Positions 44,760-53,635 of a stretch of 64,000 bases of DNA are shown piece after piece (positions within the stretch are counted from its first letter, which is position 1; the number at the start of each line of letters is the position of its first letter). The translations under genes were made by a program, and so were the position numbers. The DNA is from DASZRZ01 sp963732925 (GTDB lineage Bacteria > Acidobacteriota > Terriglobia > Terriglobales > Acidobacteriaceae). The notes under the pieces were generated by a model, which was not told the DNA's origin, did not search any database, and worked only from the letters and a program-made list of their open reading frames with translations. Where the stretch lies: contig CAVTBJ010000005.1 in NCBI GenBank assembly GCA_963732925.1, positions 1 through 64,000 on the forward strand. The letters are read 5' to 3'.

Positions 44760-45887
44760 ATGACAAATCCCGACCAAGGTAGCTACCCTCATTTCCTGAT
44801 CAAGGAGATTCACGAACAGCCGGCGGCAGTGCAACAGACCGCTCTGGGGCAGCTCGATGCGGAACAGCAGCGGGTCTCGCTGGCCGGCGCTCCCATCGGG
44901 GAGAAGGAAATCCAGCGGCTTAGCAAGATCAACATCGCGGCTTCCGGCACCAGCCGGCATGCCGGCATGGCCGGCAGAACCATGATTCATGAGCTGGCGC
45001 ACATTCCGGTGGAAGTGGATTACGCCAGCGAATTTGAATACCGGAATGTGCCGGGGCTGGGCGAGCTCACCATCGTAATCACGCAGTCGGGCGAGACAGC
45101 GGATACGCTTTCCGCGCTGCGCAAGGCAAGAGCCCAGGGCTCCCGCACGCTGGCGATCACCAATGTTCGCGGATCAACCATTGCCCGCGAGGCCGACGCA
45201 GCGATCTACACCCATGCCGGCCCGGAAGTCAGCATCGCTTCCACCAAGGCATTCACGGCGCAGTTGACCGCGCTCTACCTGCTCGCGGTGTACCTGGGGG
45301 AGACCCGCAACACGCTGTCCTCCGCGCAAGCGCGTACCTGCATTCACGAGCTGCTCAAAATTCCGGACAAGATTCAGACGATTCTCAAACCCGAGGACCA
45401 ATACCGTGAGTTGGCGCACATGTGCCAGGAGGTGGACGATTTTATGTTCATCGGGCGGGGAATCCATTACGCCATGGCCATGGATGGAGCGTTGAAGCTC
45501 AAAGAGACGTCCTACATTCACGCGGAAGGGTATCCCACCGGGGAGATCAAGCACGGCCCCTACGCGCTGATTGACGAGCACTTGATGGTGGTTGCGCTTG
45601 CCACCCGGGATGCGAAAGAAGCGACCTCAACCGGACGCTGGGAGAAGATGCTGGCGGATATCCGGGAAATCAAGCAGCACGGAGCCCGCGTGGTTGCCGT
45701 GGCCGTAGAGAGCGATACTGCCGTGGCCGAGATCGTTGATCGCGCCGTGCTGATTCCATCGGCTCCGGAGTTGCTGCTTCCGATGCTGGAGATTGTCCCG
45801 TTGCAGCTGCTGGCCTATCACATTGCTGTGGCGCGTGGTTGCAACGTCGACCAGCCGCGCAATCTGGTGAAAGCGGTGGTTTCCTGA
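44760..45887 (+). CDS. SIS-domain glucosamine-6-phosphate deaminase (GlmS isomerase-like, NagB-II type)
   Basis: 375 residues corresponding to the isomerase half of GlmS without the glutamine-amidotransferase domain. Begins with YPHFLIKEIHEQPAAV, then two SIS modules: ASGTSRHAG and TQSGETADTLSA in the first, GRGIHYAMAMDGALKLKE in the second, ending NLVKAVVS. Without a glutaminase it would run as a deaminase/isomerase feeding fructose-6-phosphate to glycolysis. Same operon as nagA. Confidence 0.85.
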   Translation: MTNPDQGSYPHFLIKEIHEQPAAVQQTALGQLDAEQQRVSLAGAPIGEKEIQRLSKINIAASGTSRHAGMAGRTMIHELAHIPVEVDYASEFEYRNVPGLGELTIVITQSGETADTLSALRKARAQGSRTLAITNVRGSTIAREADAAIYTHAGPEVSIASTKAFTAQLTALYLLAVYLGETRNTLSSAQARTCIHELLKIPDKIQTILKPEDQYRELAHMCQEVDDFMFIGRGIHYAMAMDGALKLKETSYIHAEGYPTGEIKHGPYALIDEHLMVVALATRDAKEATSTGRWEKMLADIREIKQHGARVVAVAVESDTAVAEIVDRAVLIPSAPELLLPMLEIVPLQLLAYHIAVARGCNVDQPRNLVKAVVS

Positions 45888-45919
45888 GCCTTATGCCATC
45901 TGCAGCTGCATTGCTAGGG

Positions 45920-46070
45920 AACCGCGGGATGGAGCAGTTTCCGCAGCTGCGAAATGCAACAGTCCAGATTGTGATCTTCGACGGCCATACGGACTCCATG
46001 AACACGTCTTTGCGAACGAGCTTGCCGGCATTCTCCCCCAGCAGGCGAAGAGTGTCGTGGAAACGGCGCT
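45920..46070 (-). pseudogene. Remnant of a winged-helix (Trans_reg_C-type) regulator
   Basis: On the minus strand RFHDTLRLLGENAGKLVRKD, then VFMESVWPS, and in the next frame EDHNLDCCISQLRKLLH, are the DNA-binding winged-helix blocks of acidobacterial CadC/OmpR-type regulators. The two pieces are in different frames and a few residues between VWP and VED are missing, so this is genuine decay. The rest of 45888-46294 shows no gene. Confidence 0.55.
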
Positions 46071-46294
46071 ACATTGCACGCAACCACCGACGCCGGTCGG
46101 CGGTTTGACGATGGTCCCCGCAGGCGGATTTCCTCGTTATCACGAAGCAGCCTGCGCTCGTCCACGGGGTCAACCGTTCCAGGCAAAAGTGGCAGAAGAT
46201 TTGCTGCTCAGTCCCGATAGTCCTAATTTTGCGTCGGTTGCGGCAACCGAGGGCGTAGCGTAAACTACGACAACAACACGGACTAACCAGCAGT

Positions 46295-46371
<77 letters not shown>

Positions 46372-46387
46372 ATCAATCCCAAGCGGC

Positions 46388-46660
46388 TCAATGGATTAGG
46401 CGAGACGCCAATTTCGGCATTTCCGAAACTTGGGTCCATTTGGGTCCAATCAACAAATTTTCAACTTTTTCGACCGCGTTGCGGGCGTCTGCCGGGACCG
46501 AATGCAGGTAAACCTCTCGGGTGATCTCGCTGGAGGAGTGCCCGAGAAGCGCCTGTACGGTTCCCAGAGGCGTTCCCACCGCGTCCAGCAGGGTTGCGTT
46601 AGCGTGACGCAGCCCAATGCCGATTCACGCCTTCTAGACCCAGCTTTTTGCATGTAGGTG
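46388..46660 (-). pseudogene. C-terminal remnant of a tyrosine recombinase
   Basis: The end of a phage-type integrase: HAPTCKKLGLEGVNRHGLRH (after removing one extra T near 46604), NATLLDAVGTPLGTVQALLG, then HSSSEITREVYLHSV with the catalytic His and Tyr. The N-terminal half is gone. It starts 17 bp from the tRNA 3' end and points at it, the usual arrangement for tRNA-integrated elements. This identifies the tRNA as a past attB site. Confidence 0.8.
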
Positions 46661-46734
46661 CGTGCATGACAAAGGTCACTTTGTGCTGTGATTGAAATCA
46701 CTTGTGTTCCGTGGACATGCGCTACAATCTGTGC

Positions 46735-47091
46735 ATGCGCCGTTGGTTGTCCATGGCTCTTGCGGTTGTTGCTTTCTCATGGATGGCATCGCCGGTTTTG
46801 GGGTGTGTCATCTCCGGAGCGACGGCGCCGCAAGAGCGCGACTGCTGCGAGCACATGCGCCAGATGTGCGGTGGGTCGGGAATGCCCGAATCCCACACAT
46901 GCTGCAAGGCTGAGGTTCGGCCTGGGAACATTCTGCTCGTCACCCTTGAATACCAAGGAACGCCAGCGCCGCAGATGTCTGCGAAAGTCCCTTCCACAAT
47001 CATGTTGCCGAGTTCGTCCTCTATTCTGATCGACGATCTTGTCTTTGCTCCGACTAGCCCCCCACGCGATAGCACCGTCCTGAGAATCTAG
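46735..47091 (+). CDS. Small secreted Cys/Met/His-rich protein of the metal-efflux cluster
   Basis: 118 residues from ATG 46735 (46717 also possible). Signal peptide WLSMALAVVAFSWMASPVLG. The mature part opens with a metal-ligand-rich stretch: RDCCEHMRQMCGGSG, then MPESHTCC. The C-terminal half is hydrophobic and Ser/Pro-rich. Position just before the CusCBA-type genes suggests periplasmic metal binding, perhaps copper or silver. No named family recognised. Confidence 0.65.
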   Translation: MRRWLSMALAVVAFSWMASPVLGCVISGATAPQERDCCEHMRQMCGGSGMPESHTCCKAEVRPGNILLVTLEYQGTPAPQMSAKVPSTIMLPSSSSILIDDLVFAPTSPPRDSTVLRI

Positions 47092-47159
47092 CGGTCCTCC
47101 GTCTGCCGCCGGATGTGCGTTTACGCCCGAGGTGTCTTTTCTTTTGACGGAGATCACTC

Positions 47160-48500
47160 ATGAGAATCCTCTACGCACTATTCATGGTGTGTGCTTGCAT
47201 GCTGAGCGCTGTCGCTGAGGACCCGTTTCCCAGCGCGAATGCCCTGTTGCCGCAGCACCACGGGGAAGCCAAATCCCCCGGACCAGTGTTAACGCTCGAC
47301 GAAGTTGAGCAGATGGCGCTGACCGCCAATCCCGAGATACGGGTCGCGGTCCGGCAACTCGCGGTAGAAGAAGCCCACGTGCCAATCGCGGAAGCATTGG
47401 AAGATCCCACTCTGAGTTACCGAGGATGGGGAGTCCCGCTTCGGCAGCCCTGGAACTACAACGCCGCGCAAAACATGTTCATGGTGGGGCAGACTTTCCC
47501 CGGGTTCGGCAAGCGGGGCCTGCGCAGCGATATCGCGCGCACGGATGTCAGCGAGGCTAAAGCAGCGCTGGAAGACGTGAAGCTCAATATCCAGGTGCGC
47601 GTACGCAAGGCCTTTTACGACCTGCTGCGCGCCCAGGACGAACTCCGTATTCACGACGAGCATGTCGCGATTGCGCGGCAGGCGGTCGAAGCTGCAAGGA
47701 TCAAGTACACCGTCGGCAAGGTTCCGCAGCAGGACATCCTCAAGGCTCAGGTGGCGCTTACCCGACTCGCTGAGCACCTAATTCGCTTCGAGCAGGACGC
47801 CGAGGTTGCGCGCGCCCGCCTAAACACACTCCTAGCTCGCGATCCGGCCACACCTACCGAAGTGGGCGGGGATTACCGCATCCCGTCCCAACTGCCGTCC
47901 AAAGATGCGCTACAGAAATTGGCACTCACGTCACGTCCTGATCTGGCACAGCTTCAAATGGCGGTCGAAAAGAGCAACCAGGAAGAGGCCCTGGCTGCCA
48001 AAGGCTATGTGCCCGATTTGTCGGTTGCGGCCGGATACATGCTGATGCCGCGCGGGTCGCACGCTCGTAACAGCTACATGATCGAAGGCTCAGTCAGCCT
48101 GCCATGGTTGAACCGCAGCAAGCATGATGCCGAAATCGCCGAGGCCAAGGCAAAGACCAGTGAGCAAGAGGCCAAACTTAGCGCGATCCAAAATATTGCC
48201 TTCGGCCAGATCCAGGAAGCACTGGCGCAATTAAAGGCCGCCCGAAGACTCGCTGACGTATATCAGAGCGGATTACGACCGCAAGCCGAGGCAACCCTAC
48301 GCTCCACGGTGATTGCCTACGAAAGCGACCGCACCGATTTTCTCAATCTGCTCGATAGCCAAACCGCTGTTATTGACATTGACCTTGCGTATTTCCAGGC
48401 CTTGGCGGAATTCGAAATCCGGTTTGCCGATCTGGAACTTGCGGTTGGCAGCCCCATTGACCGGGTTGCACAGCCAATTGACCCGGAGGGGGCAAAATGA
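47160..48500 (+). CDS. Outer-membrane efflux channel (TolC/CusC family)
   Basis: 446 residues with a signal peptide and two OEP repeats of long helices (TLDEVEQMALTANPEIRVA, then PSKDALQKLALTSRPDLAQL). The trimer would form the exit duct for the RND pump encoded downstream. ACGGAG precedes the ATG by 7-8 bases. Its stop overlaps the next start by 4 bp (ATGA), giving coupled translation. Confidence 0.88.
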   Translation: MRILYALFMVCACMLSAVAEDPFPSANALLPQHHGEAKSPGPVLTLDEVEQMALTANPEIRVAVRQLAVEEAHVPIAEALEDPTLSYRGWGVPLRQPWNYNAAQNMFMVGQTFPGFGKRGLRSDIARTDVSEAKAALEDVKLNIQVRVRKAFYDLLRAQDELRIHDEHVAIARQAVEAARIKYTVGKVPQQDILKAQVALTRLAEHLIRFEQDAEVARARLNTLLARDPATPTEVGGDYRIPSQLPSKDALQKLALTSRPDLAQLQMAVEKSNQEEALAAKGYVPDLSVAAGYMLMPRGSHARNSYMIEGSVSLPWLNRSKHDAEIAEAKAKTSEQEAKLSAIQNIAFGQIQEALAQLKAARRLADVYQSGLRPQAEATLRSTVIAYESDRTDFLNLLDSQTAVIDIDLAYFQALAEFEIRFADLELAVGSPIDRVAQPIDPEGAK

Positions 48501-50071
48501 ACCAAAACAACTACAAACGCGCCTTTCTGCTTGCAACCGTCGTTTGCCTGGTATTGGGCAGCGCTTTGGGATATTTGGCTTGGTCGCGATACCGTCCTGC
48601 TCCGGAAGACAACACTGTGGTTGTGGCCAAGGGGCCTGATCCTGGGCAGGCAGCACCAACAGCAGCTCGCACTGATGCTTCGTCGCCTGCCGCACCACCC
48701 ACGACCATTCAGTTGTCCCCAGAACGGTTGCAGGCAATCGGAGTGACCACGGCGATTGTCGGACTCCAGACCGTAAGCAACGAAATACGAGTTCCCGGAG
48801 ACGTGGCCGTAAGCGATCGGCAGGTCGCCTACGTGCAGACACGTTTTCCCGGCTGGATCCAAAGAGTCTTCGCAAATGCCAGCTACCAGTATGTTCGCAA
48901 AGGCCAGCCGCTGTTCACTATTTATAGCCCGGACTTGTTCAGCACCGAACAAGAGTATCTGCTGGCAAAGCAGAACCAGCAGGCATTCGACACCGACCTT
49001 CATGGGACGGGGGCACGGGAGAGTGGCTGGTTGCTACAGGCTGCCACCGACCGGCTGCGCCAGTTCGGTATACCGGCGAGCGAGATCGCAAGATTAGAAC
49101 GAACTGGCGTAGTGCAACACGAAATTACCATCGAGTCGCCCGCCAGCGGCTATGTCACGGATTTCAACGCGCTTCCCAATCAGTACGCGCAGACTGAGAC
49201 GAAGCTCTACACCATCGCTGATCTTTCCCGCGTGTGGGTCTATGCCAATGTGCCGCAGAACGATGTCGCCCAGCTCAAGCCGGGCACTCCCGCGATGGTG
49301 ATGGTCGATGCCTACCCCGGACGGACGTTTCGCGGCCGGATTGAACAGATTCTGCCGCAGGTAGCTACGGCGACGCGCACTGTCCGCGTTCGTTTCGTTT
49401 TCAGCAATCCGGGGGTCGCCCTGATGCCCGGCATGTATGTGAACGTCAGCCTGTCGGTTCCGCTTGGGCGCCAGCTTCTGATTCCGGCTTCAGGTCTGCT
49501 GCAGGCAGGTACTCGGCAACTCGCGTTCCTGGACCACGGCGGCGGACGGCTCGAAGCACGTGAGATAGAAGTGGGGCCGCGCCTCGACGATCACGTCATT
49601 GTCTTAAAGGGATTGAAGGTCGGCGACTGCATCGTGACCTCGGCGAACTTTCTGGTGGATTCAGAATCGCAGCTCAAGGCAGCCATTGACTCCTTTACGC
49701 CGCCTCCACCGGGAGCGGGTGCCTCGGCGGCTATGAATGCACCAACTCAGCAAATAACAGTTGAGTTCAGTACTGAACCCTCGCCACCACGCAAAGGAGG
49801 CAACCAGTTGCAGGTGAAGCTGACCGGCACCGACGGTAAGCCGGTTTCCGGCGCGCAGGTAACCGTGACCTTTTACATGCCGGCAATGCCTGCCATGGGG
49901 ATGGCCGCCATCAGAAGAACGGCAGCGCTGTCGGGGAAAGGCAACAGCAGCTATGAAGGTCCTCTGCAACTCGACAGCGGGGGCACGTATCAGGTTACGG
50001 TCACCGCAGCACGCAACGGCGAAACGATCGCGGCAAAACAACTCACAGTGAACGTTACGGGAGGCATGTGA
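48497..50071 (+). CDS. CusB-type membrane fusion protein with C-terminal YtkA/FixH-like domain
   Basis: 524 residues. N-terminal anchor (AFLLATVVCLVLGSALGYLAW), then the adaptor domains: IEVPGDVAV-type barrel sandwich (RVPGDVAVSDRQVAYVQTRF), hairpin helices, and LPNQYAQTETKLYTIADLSRVWV. Residues 420-524 form an extra Ig-like domain (GTDGKPVSGAQVTVTFYMPA with Met-rich MPAMPAMGM) resembling YtkA/FixH domains that may handle copper. Overlaps cusC- and cusA-like genes by 4 bp on both sides. Confidence 0.87.
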   Translation: MNQNNYKRAFLLATVVCLVLGSALGYLAWSRYRPAPEDNTVVVAKGPDPGQAAPTAARTDASSPAAPPTTIQLSPERLQAIGVTTAIVGLQTVSNEIRVPGDVAVSDRQVAYVQTRFPGWIQRVFANASYQYVRKGQPLFTIYSPDLFSTEQEYLLAKQNQQAFDTDLHGTGARESGWLLQAATDRLRQFGIPASEIARLERTGVVQHEITIESPASGYVTDFNALPNQYAQTETKLYTIADLSRVWVYANVPQNDVAQLKPGTPAMVMVDAYPGRTFRGRIEQILPQVATATRTVRVRFVFSNPGVALMPGMYVNVSLSVPLGRQLLIPASGLLQAGTRQLAFLDHGGGRLEAREIEVGPRLDDHVIVLKGLKVGDCIVTSANFLVDSESQLKAAIDSFTPPPPGAGASAAMNAPTQQITVEFSTEPSPPRKGGNQLQVKLTGTDGKPVSGAQVTVTFYMPAMPAMGMAAIRRTAALSGKGNSSYEGPLQLDSGGTYQVTVTAARNGETIAAKQLTVNVTGGM

Positions 50072-53000
50072 TGATCTCCCGAATCATTGAATGGTGCGAA
50101 CGGAACCGCTTTCTGGTGCTGACCGGGGTAGCATTCCTGGTAGTGGCGGGAATTTGGTCCCTGCAGCATATTCCTCTCGATGCTCTGCCGGATATCAGCG
50201 ATGTGCAGGTCGTGATCCACACTGAGTGGACTGGTCAGCCGCCAAGCGTTATTGAAGACCAAGTCACGTATCCGCTGGTGACGGCCCTGCTCTCAGCCCC
50301 TCACGTGAAAGCGGTGCGCGCGCAGACGATGTTTGGGGACTCTTACGTCTTTGTGGTCTTTGAAGACGGTACTGACCTCTACTGGGCGCGTTCGCGGGTG
50401 ACCGAATACCTGCAGCAAATCTCTGGGCGGTTGCCGCCGGGCGTTCATCCTGCCATCGGGCCGGATGCGACCGGAGCGGGCTGGGTCTATGAGTATGCGC
50501 TGATCGACCGCACGCACACGAACAGTCTCGCCGACCTGCGATCCTTGCAGGACTGGTATTTGCGCTACCAACTGGAAACCGTGCCTGGCGTGGCCGAAGT
50601 AGCCACGATCGGCGGCTACGTCAAGCAATACCAAGTGACGCTAGATCCCAACAAGCTGTTTTCCTATGGCATCCCCATCTCAACCGTGATTCAGCGTGTG
50701 CGCGAAAGCACCAATGAAGTCGGCGGGAATGTGCTGGAGATGAGCGGAGCCGAGTACATGGTGCGCGGCCTCGGCTATTTCCAGTCGCTCAAGGACCTGG
50801 AGAATGTTCCCGTCGTCACTCACAATGGAACTCCCGTGCTGGTGCGTGATTTGGGTACCGTCGCATTCGGGCCGGATGTTCGTCGAGGCGCAGCCGACTG
50901 GCAAGGCGAAGGCGAAGCAGTTGGCGGAATCGTAGTTATGCGTTACGGGATGAATGCGCTGGACGTGATTAATGGCGTCAAGGCGAAGCTGCGGCAGATC
51001 GCGCCTTCGCTGCCTCCCGGGGTTGAGGTGGTTACCGGCTATGACCGCTCGGGGCTGATCGATGAATCTATCCAAACGCTGAAATGGGACCTGATTGAGG
51101 AAGCTATCATTGTCAGCCTGGTGAGCATTGTTTTCCTGTTTCACTTCCGTTCGGCGCTGGTTCCAATTCTCACGCTGCCGATTGCTGTCCTGGCGGCTTT
51201 CATTCCCATGTACTTCCTGGGCGTTAGTTCAAACATCATGTCCCTTGGGGGCCTAGCGCTCGCAATCGGTGTTCTGGTTGACGCGGCCATTGTGATGGTC
51301 GAAAACGGTTATAAACATGTTTCCGAGCGCCGGGGTCTGGCTCCGGGAGAGCCTCTGACGGACCCCAAGCGCAGGCTCATCCTGCTGGGAGCGGCCAAGC
51401 AAGTCGGCCCTGCGCTCTTCTACTCGCTGATTATTATTCTCGTATCATTTCTTCCTGTTTTCCTGCTCGAAGCGCAGGAGGGCCGTATGTTCCGGCCTCT
51501 CGCGTGGACTAAAACCCTGGCTCTGTTTTTCTCTTCGCTGCTCTCAATTACCCTGGTGCCAGTACTGATGCCGCTGTTTGTTCGAGGACACTTGCGCCCG
51601 GAATCGCAAAACCCGGCCGCCCGCATCACTCAGGCCATCTACCTGCCGGTGCTGCGCTGGTGTTTGCATCATTGGGAACTGGTGGTCGCAATCAATGTTG
51701 TTTTCTTGGCAATCACCATTCCTCTGTATTTCAAGCTGGGCAGTCAATTCATGCCCCCGCTGTACGAAGGCTCATCTCTTTACATGCCGAGCGCTCTGCC
51801 CGGCATTTCCATTGCACAGGCGACTGTGCTCATGCAAGAGCAAGACCGAATTATTCGCTCTTTTCCTGAGGTGGCCACCGTCTTTGGCACGGTCGGCCGC
51901 TCCGACAGCGCAACCGATAACGCTCCGCTCGACATGTATGACACCACGGTCATGCTCAAGCCACGCGAACAATGGCGCAAGGGAATGACCTATGCCAAAT
52001 TGATCCAGCAGATGGATGAAAAATTGCAGTTTCCCGGATTGTCGAATACCTGGACGATGCCGGTGGCAAACCGCCTGGACATGGAACTTACCGGCATCAA
52101 GACCCCCGTAGGGCTCAAGGTCCAAGGACCCGATCTGAATCAAATTCAGCAGATTGGGGCACAGATCCAGCACATCCTCTCCAGCATGCCGGAGACCAAC
52201 TCCGTGTTCGCGGAGCGAGTGTCGCAAGGTTTCTATCTCAATATCGACGTAAACCGGGCTGAAGCCGCGCGCTACGGAATTACCGTACAGGACGTGCAGC
52301 AGGTGATCACGTCTGCGGTGGGTGGCGCAAACATCACACAGAATGTCCAAGGTCGCGAACGGTTCCCCGTGAACGTGCGCTACGCGCGCGACTTTCGCGA
52401 CGATCCCGAAACGATCGGCCAGATGCTGATTGGGACCCCAACCGGGGCGCAAATTCCGATCAAGGAAGTGGCGCGTGTGTTCTTTTCCCGCGGACCTGCC
52501 ATGATCCGTGATGAAGATGGCGCGCTCACCGGCTACGTGTTCCTGGACCTGAAAACTAACAATTACGGCGGGTTCGTCAATCAGGCCGAAAAGCTTCTGC
52601 GCAGCAAGCTTGTGCTTCCGGCTGGTTACACCTACCGCTGGGCCGGCCAGTATGAATTTCAGTTGCGCGCAAAGGAGCGTCTCAAGGTAATTTTGCCGAT
52701 TGTGTTCTTCGTGATCTTCCTCTTGCTGTACATGATTTTTAAATCGGCAGCCGAGGCGGCTGTCTTGATCGTTCCAACACTCTACGCCATGTCCGGCGGG
52801 CTGCTTCTTCAGTGGACACTGGGCTACAACTTCAGCGTGGCGGTCTGGGTAGGATACATCGCGCTGTTTGGCATAGCTGTTGAAACCGGCGTCGTCATGG
52901 TGGTGTATTTGCACGAGGCACTTCAATACCGGGCAGCTAAGAGTAACCCGTTGACGGAGCGAGACATAGAAGAAGCCACCATCGAAGGCGCCGTCCAGCG

Positions 53001-53277
53001 GCTTCGTCCCAAGCTGATGACCGTGACCGCCGTGATCCTCAGTTTGGCGCCCATCCTATGGGAATCTGGCATCGGATCAGATGTGATGAAGCCGATCGCA
53101 ACCCCGATCGTCGGCGGAATGGTTACATCCACGGTTCATGTACTCATCCTCGTGCCAGTATTCTTTCTGCTGATGAAACGGAGAGCCCTGAGGCGGGGCG
53201 CTTTTGCGAACGGACGAGCGGCAGGACCAAAGTATCTCAATGCTGACAGTCCTTCCCCGCTCGTTGCTGAGCGCTAA
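50068..53277 (+). CDS. CusA/CzcA-type RND heavy-metal efflux pump
   Basis: 1,069 residues, the normal RND length: TM1 near 12-30, periplasmic porter domains, SLGGLALAIGVLVDAAIVMVEN in TM4 with the proton-relay region, repeated topology in the second half (VGYIALFGIAVETGVVMVVYLHE). The HME subgroup block PLDALPDISDVQVVI marks it as a metal, not drug, pump. Works with the two preceding products to export metal across both membranes. Confidence 0.93.
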   Translation: MMISRIIEWCERNRFLVLTGVAFLVVAGIWSLQHIPLDALPDISDVQVVIHTEWTGQPPSVIEDQVTYPLVTALLSAPHVKAVRAQTMFGDSYVFVVFEDGTDLYWARSRVTEYLQQISGRLPPGVHPAIGPDATGAGWVYEYALIDRTHTNSLADLRSLQDWYLRYQLETVPGVAEVATIGGYVKQYQVTLDPNKLFSYGIPISTVIQRVRESTNEVGGNVLEMSGAEYMVRGLGYFQSLKDLENVPVVTHNGTPVLVRDLGTVAFGPDVRRGAADWQGEGEAVGGIVVMRYGMNALDVINGVKAKLRQIAPSLPPGVEVVTGYDRSGLIDESIQTLKWDLIEEAIIVSLVSIVFLFHFRSALVPILTLPIAVLAAFIPMYFLGVSSNIMSLGGLALAIGVLVDAAIVMVENGYKHVSERRGLAPGEPLTDPKRRLILLGAAKQVGPALFYSLIIILVSFLPVFLLEAQEGRMFRPLAWTKTLALFFSSLLSITLVPVLMPLFVRGHLRPESQNPAARITQAIYLPVLRWCLHHWELVVAINVVFLAITIPLYFKLGSQFMPPLYEGSSLYMPSALPGISIAQATVLMQEQDRIIRSFPEVATVFGTVGRSDSATDNAPLDMYDTTVMLKPREQWRKGMTYAKLIQQMDEKLQFPGLSNTWTMPVANRLDMELTGIKTPVGLKVQGPDLNQIQQIGAQIQHILSSMPETNSVFAERVSQGFYLNIDVNRAEAARYGITVQDVQQVITSAVGGANITQNVQGRERFPVNVRYARDFRDDPETIGQMLIGTPTGAQIPIKEVARVFFSRGPAMIRDEDGALTGYVFLDLKTNNYGGFVNQAEKLLRSKLVLPAGYTYRWAGQYEFQLRAKERLKVILPIVFFVIFLLLYMIFKSAAEAAVLIVPTLYAMSGGLLLQWTLGYNFSVAVWVGYIALFGIAVETGVVMVVYLHEALQYRAAKSNPLTERDIEEATIEGAVQRLRPKLMTVTAVILSLAPILWESGIGSDVMKPIATPIVGGMVTSTVHVLILVPVFFLLMKRRALRRGAFANGRAAGPKYLNADSPSPLVAER

Positions 53278-53635
53278 AAGCCGAGGATGAAGTATTGACC
53301 TCTATCCGGCCCAATATCTGGGAGCTTTTTGTGCTGGCATACTGCTTAGAAAATTGGAGAGGTGCAGATTCAGTCAGGCCTGGTGCTACGAATTGAGGTG
53401 GTGGATCGCTGTGTACATTACCGTAAGATGCCTCAATGCGAATTATTACAATTCGCAATGCGCTCTGGTCTCAGGGTAAGTTGTGAAGATTGTGTCGAAG
53501 CAAATGGGCACATTCTGTGGTCCAGATCGTCGTGTAATGGTTAGCGCATGCAACCCGAATTCGAGCAGATCGGTGCGATATTAAGGATGAAGCTAAACGG
53601 AGCTGCCTGATAGTCAGCAGCCGGAATGGCCCCCT
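53278..53635. other. Intergenic region between the pump and the ATPase
   Basis: No convincing gene. A short open frame on the plus strand (53362-53544) has no family-like composition. The one clear element is the palindrome at 53437-53457, listed separately. Confidence 0.6.
53437..53457. promoter_or_regulatory. Palindromic site, possible metal-regulator operator
   Basis: Perfect 8-bp arms TGCGAATT/AATTCGCA with a 5-bp spacer, about 180 bp upstream of the P-type ATPase start. The symmetry and AT content suit a dimeric repressor. No regulator gene is seen in the island. Confidence 0.4.

Noticed and set aside
51772..52926. 384-codon open frame opposite the RND pump gene
   Set aside because: Antisense shadow of codon bias in a conserved transporter.
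53362..53544. 60-codon plus-strand open frame before the P-type ATPase
   Set aside because: No recognisable motif or ribosome site and it overlaps the palindromic operator candidate.
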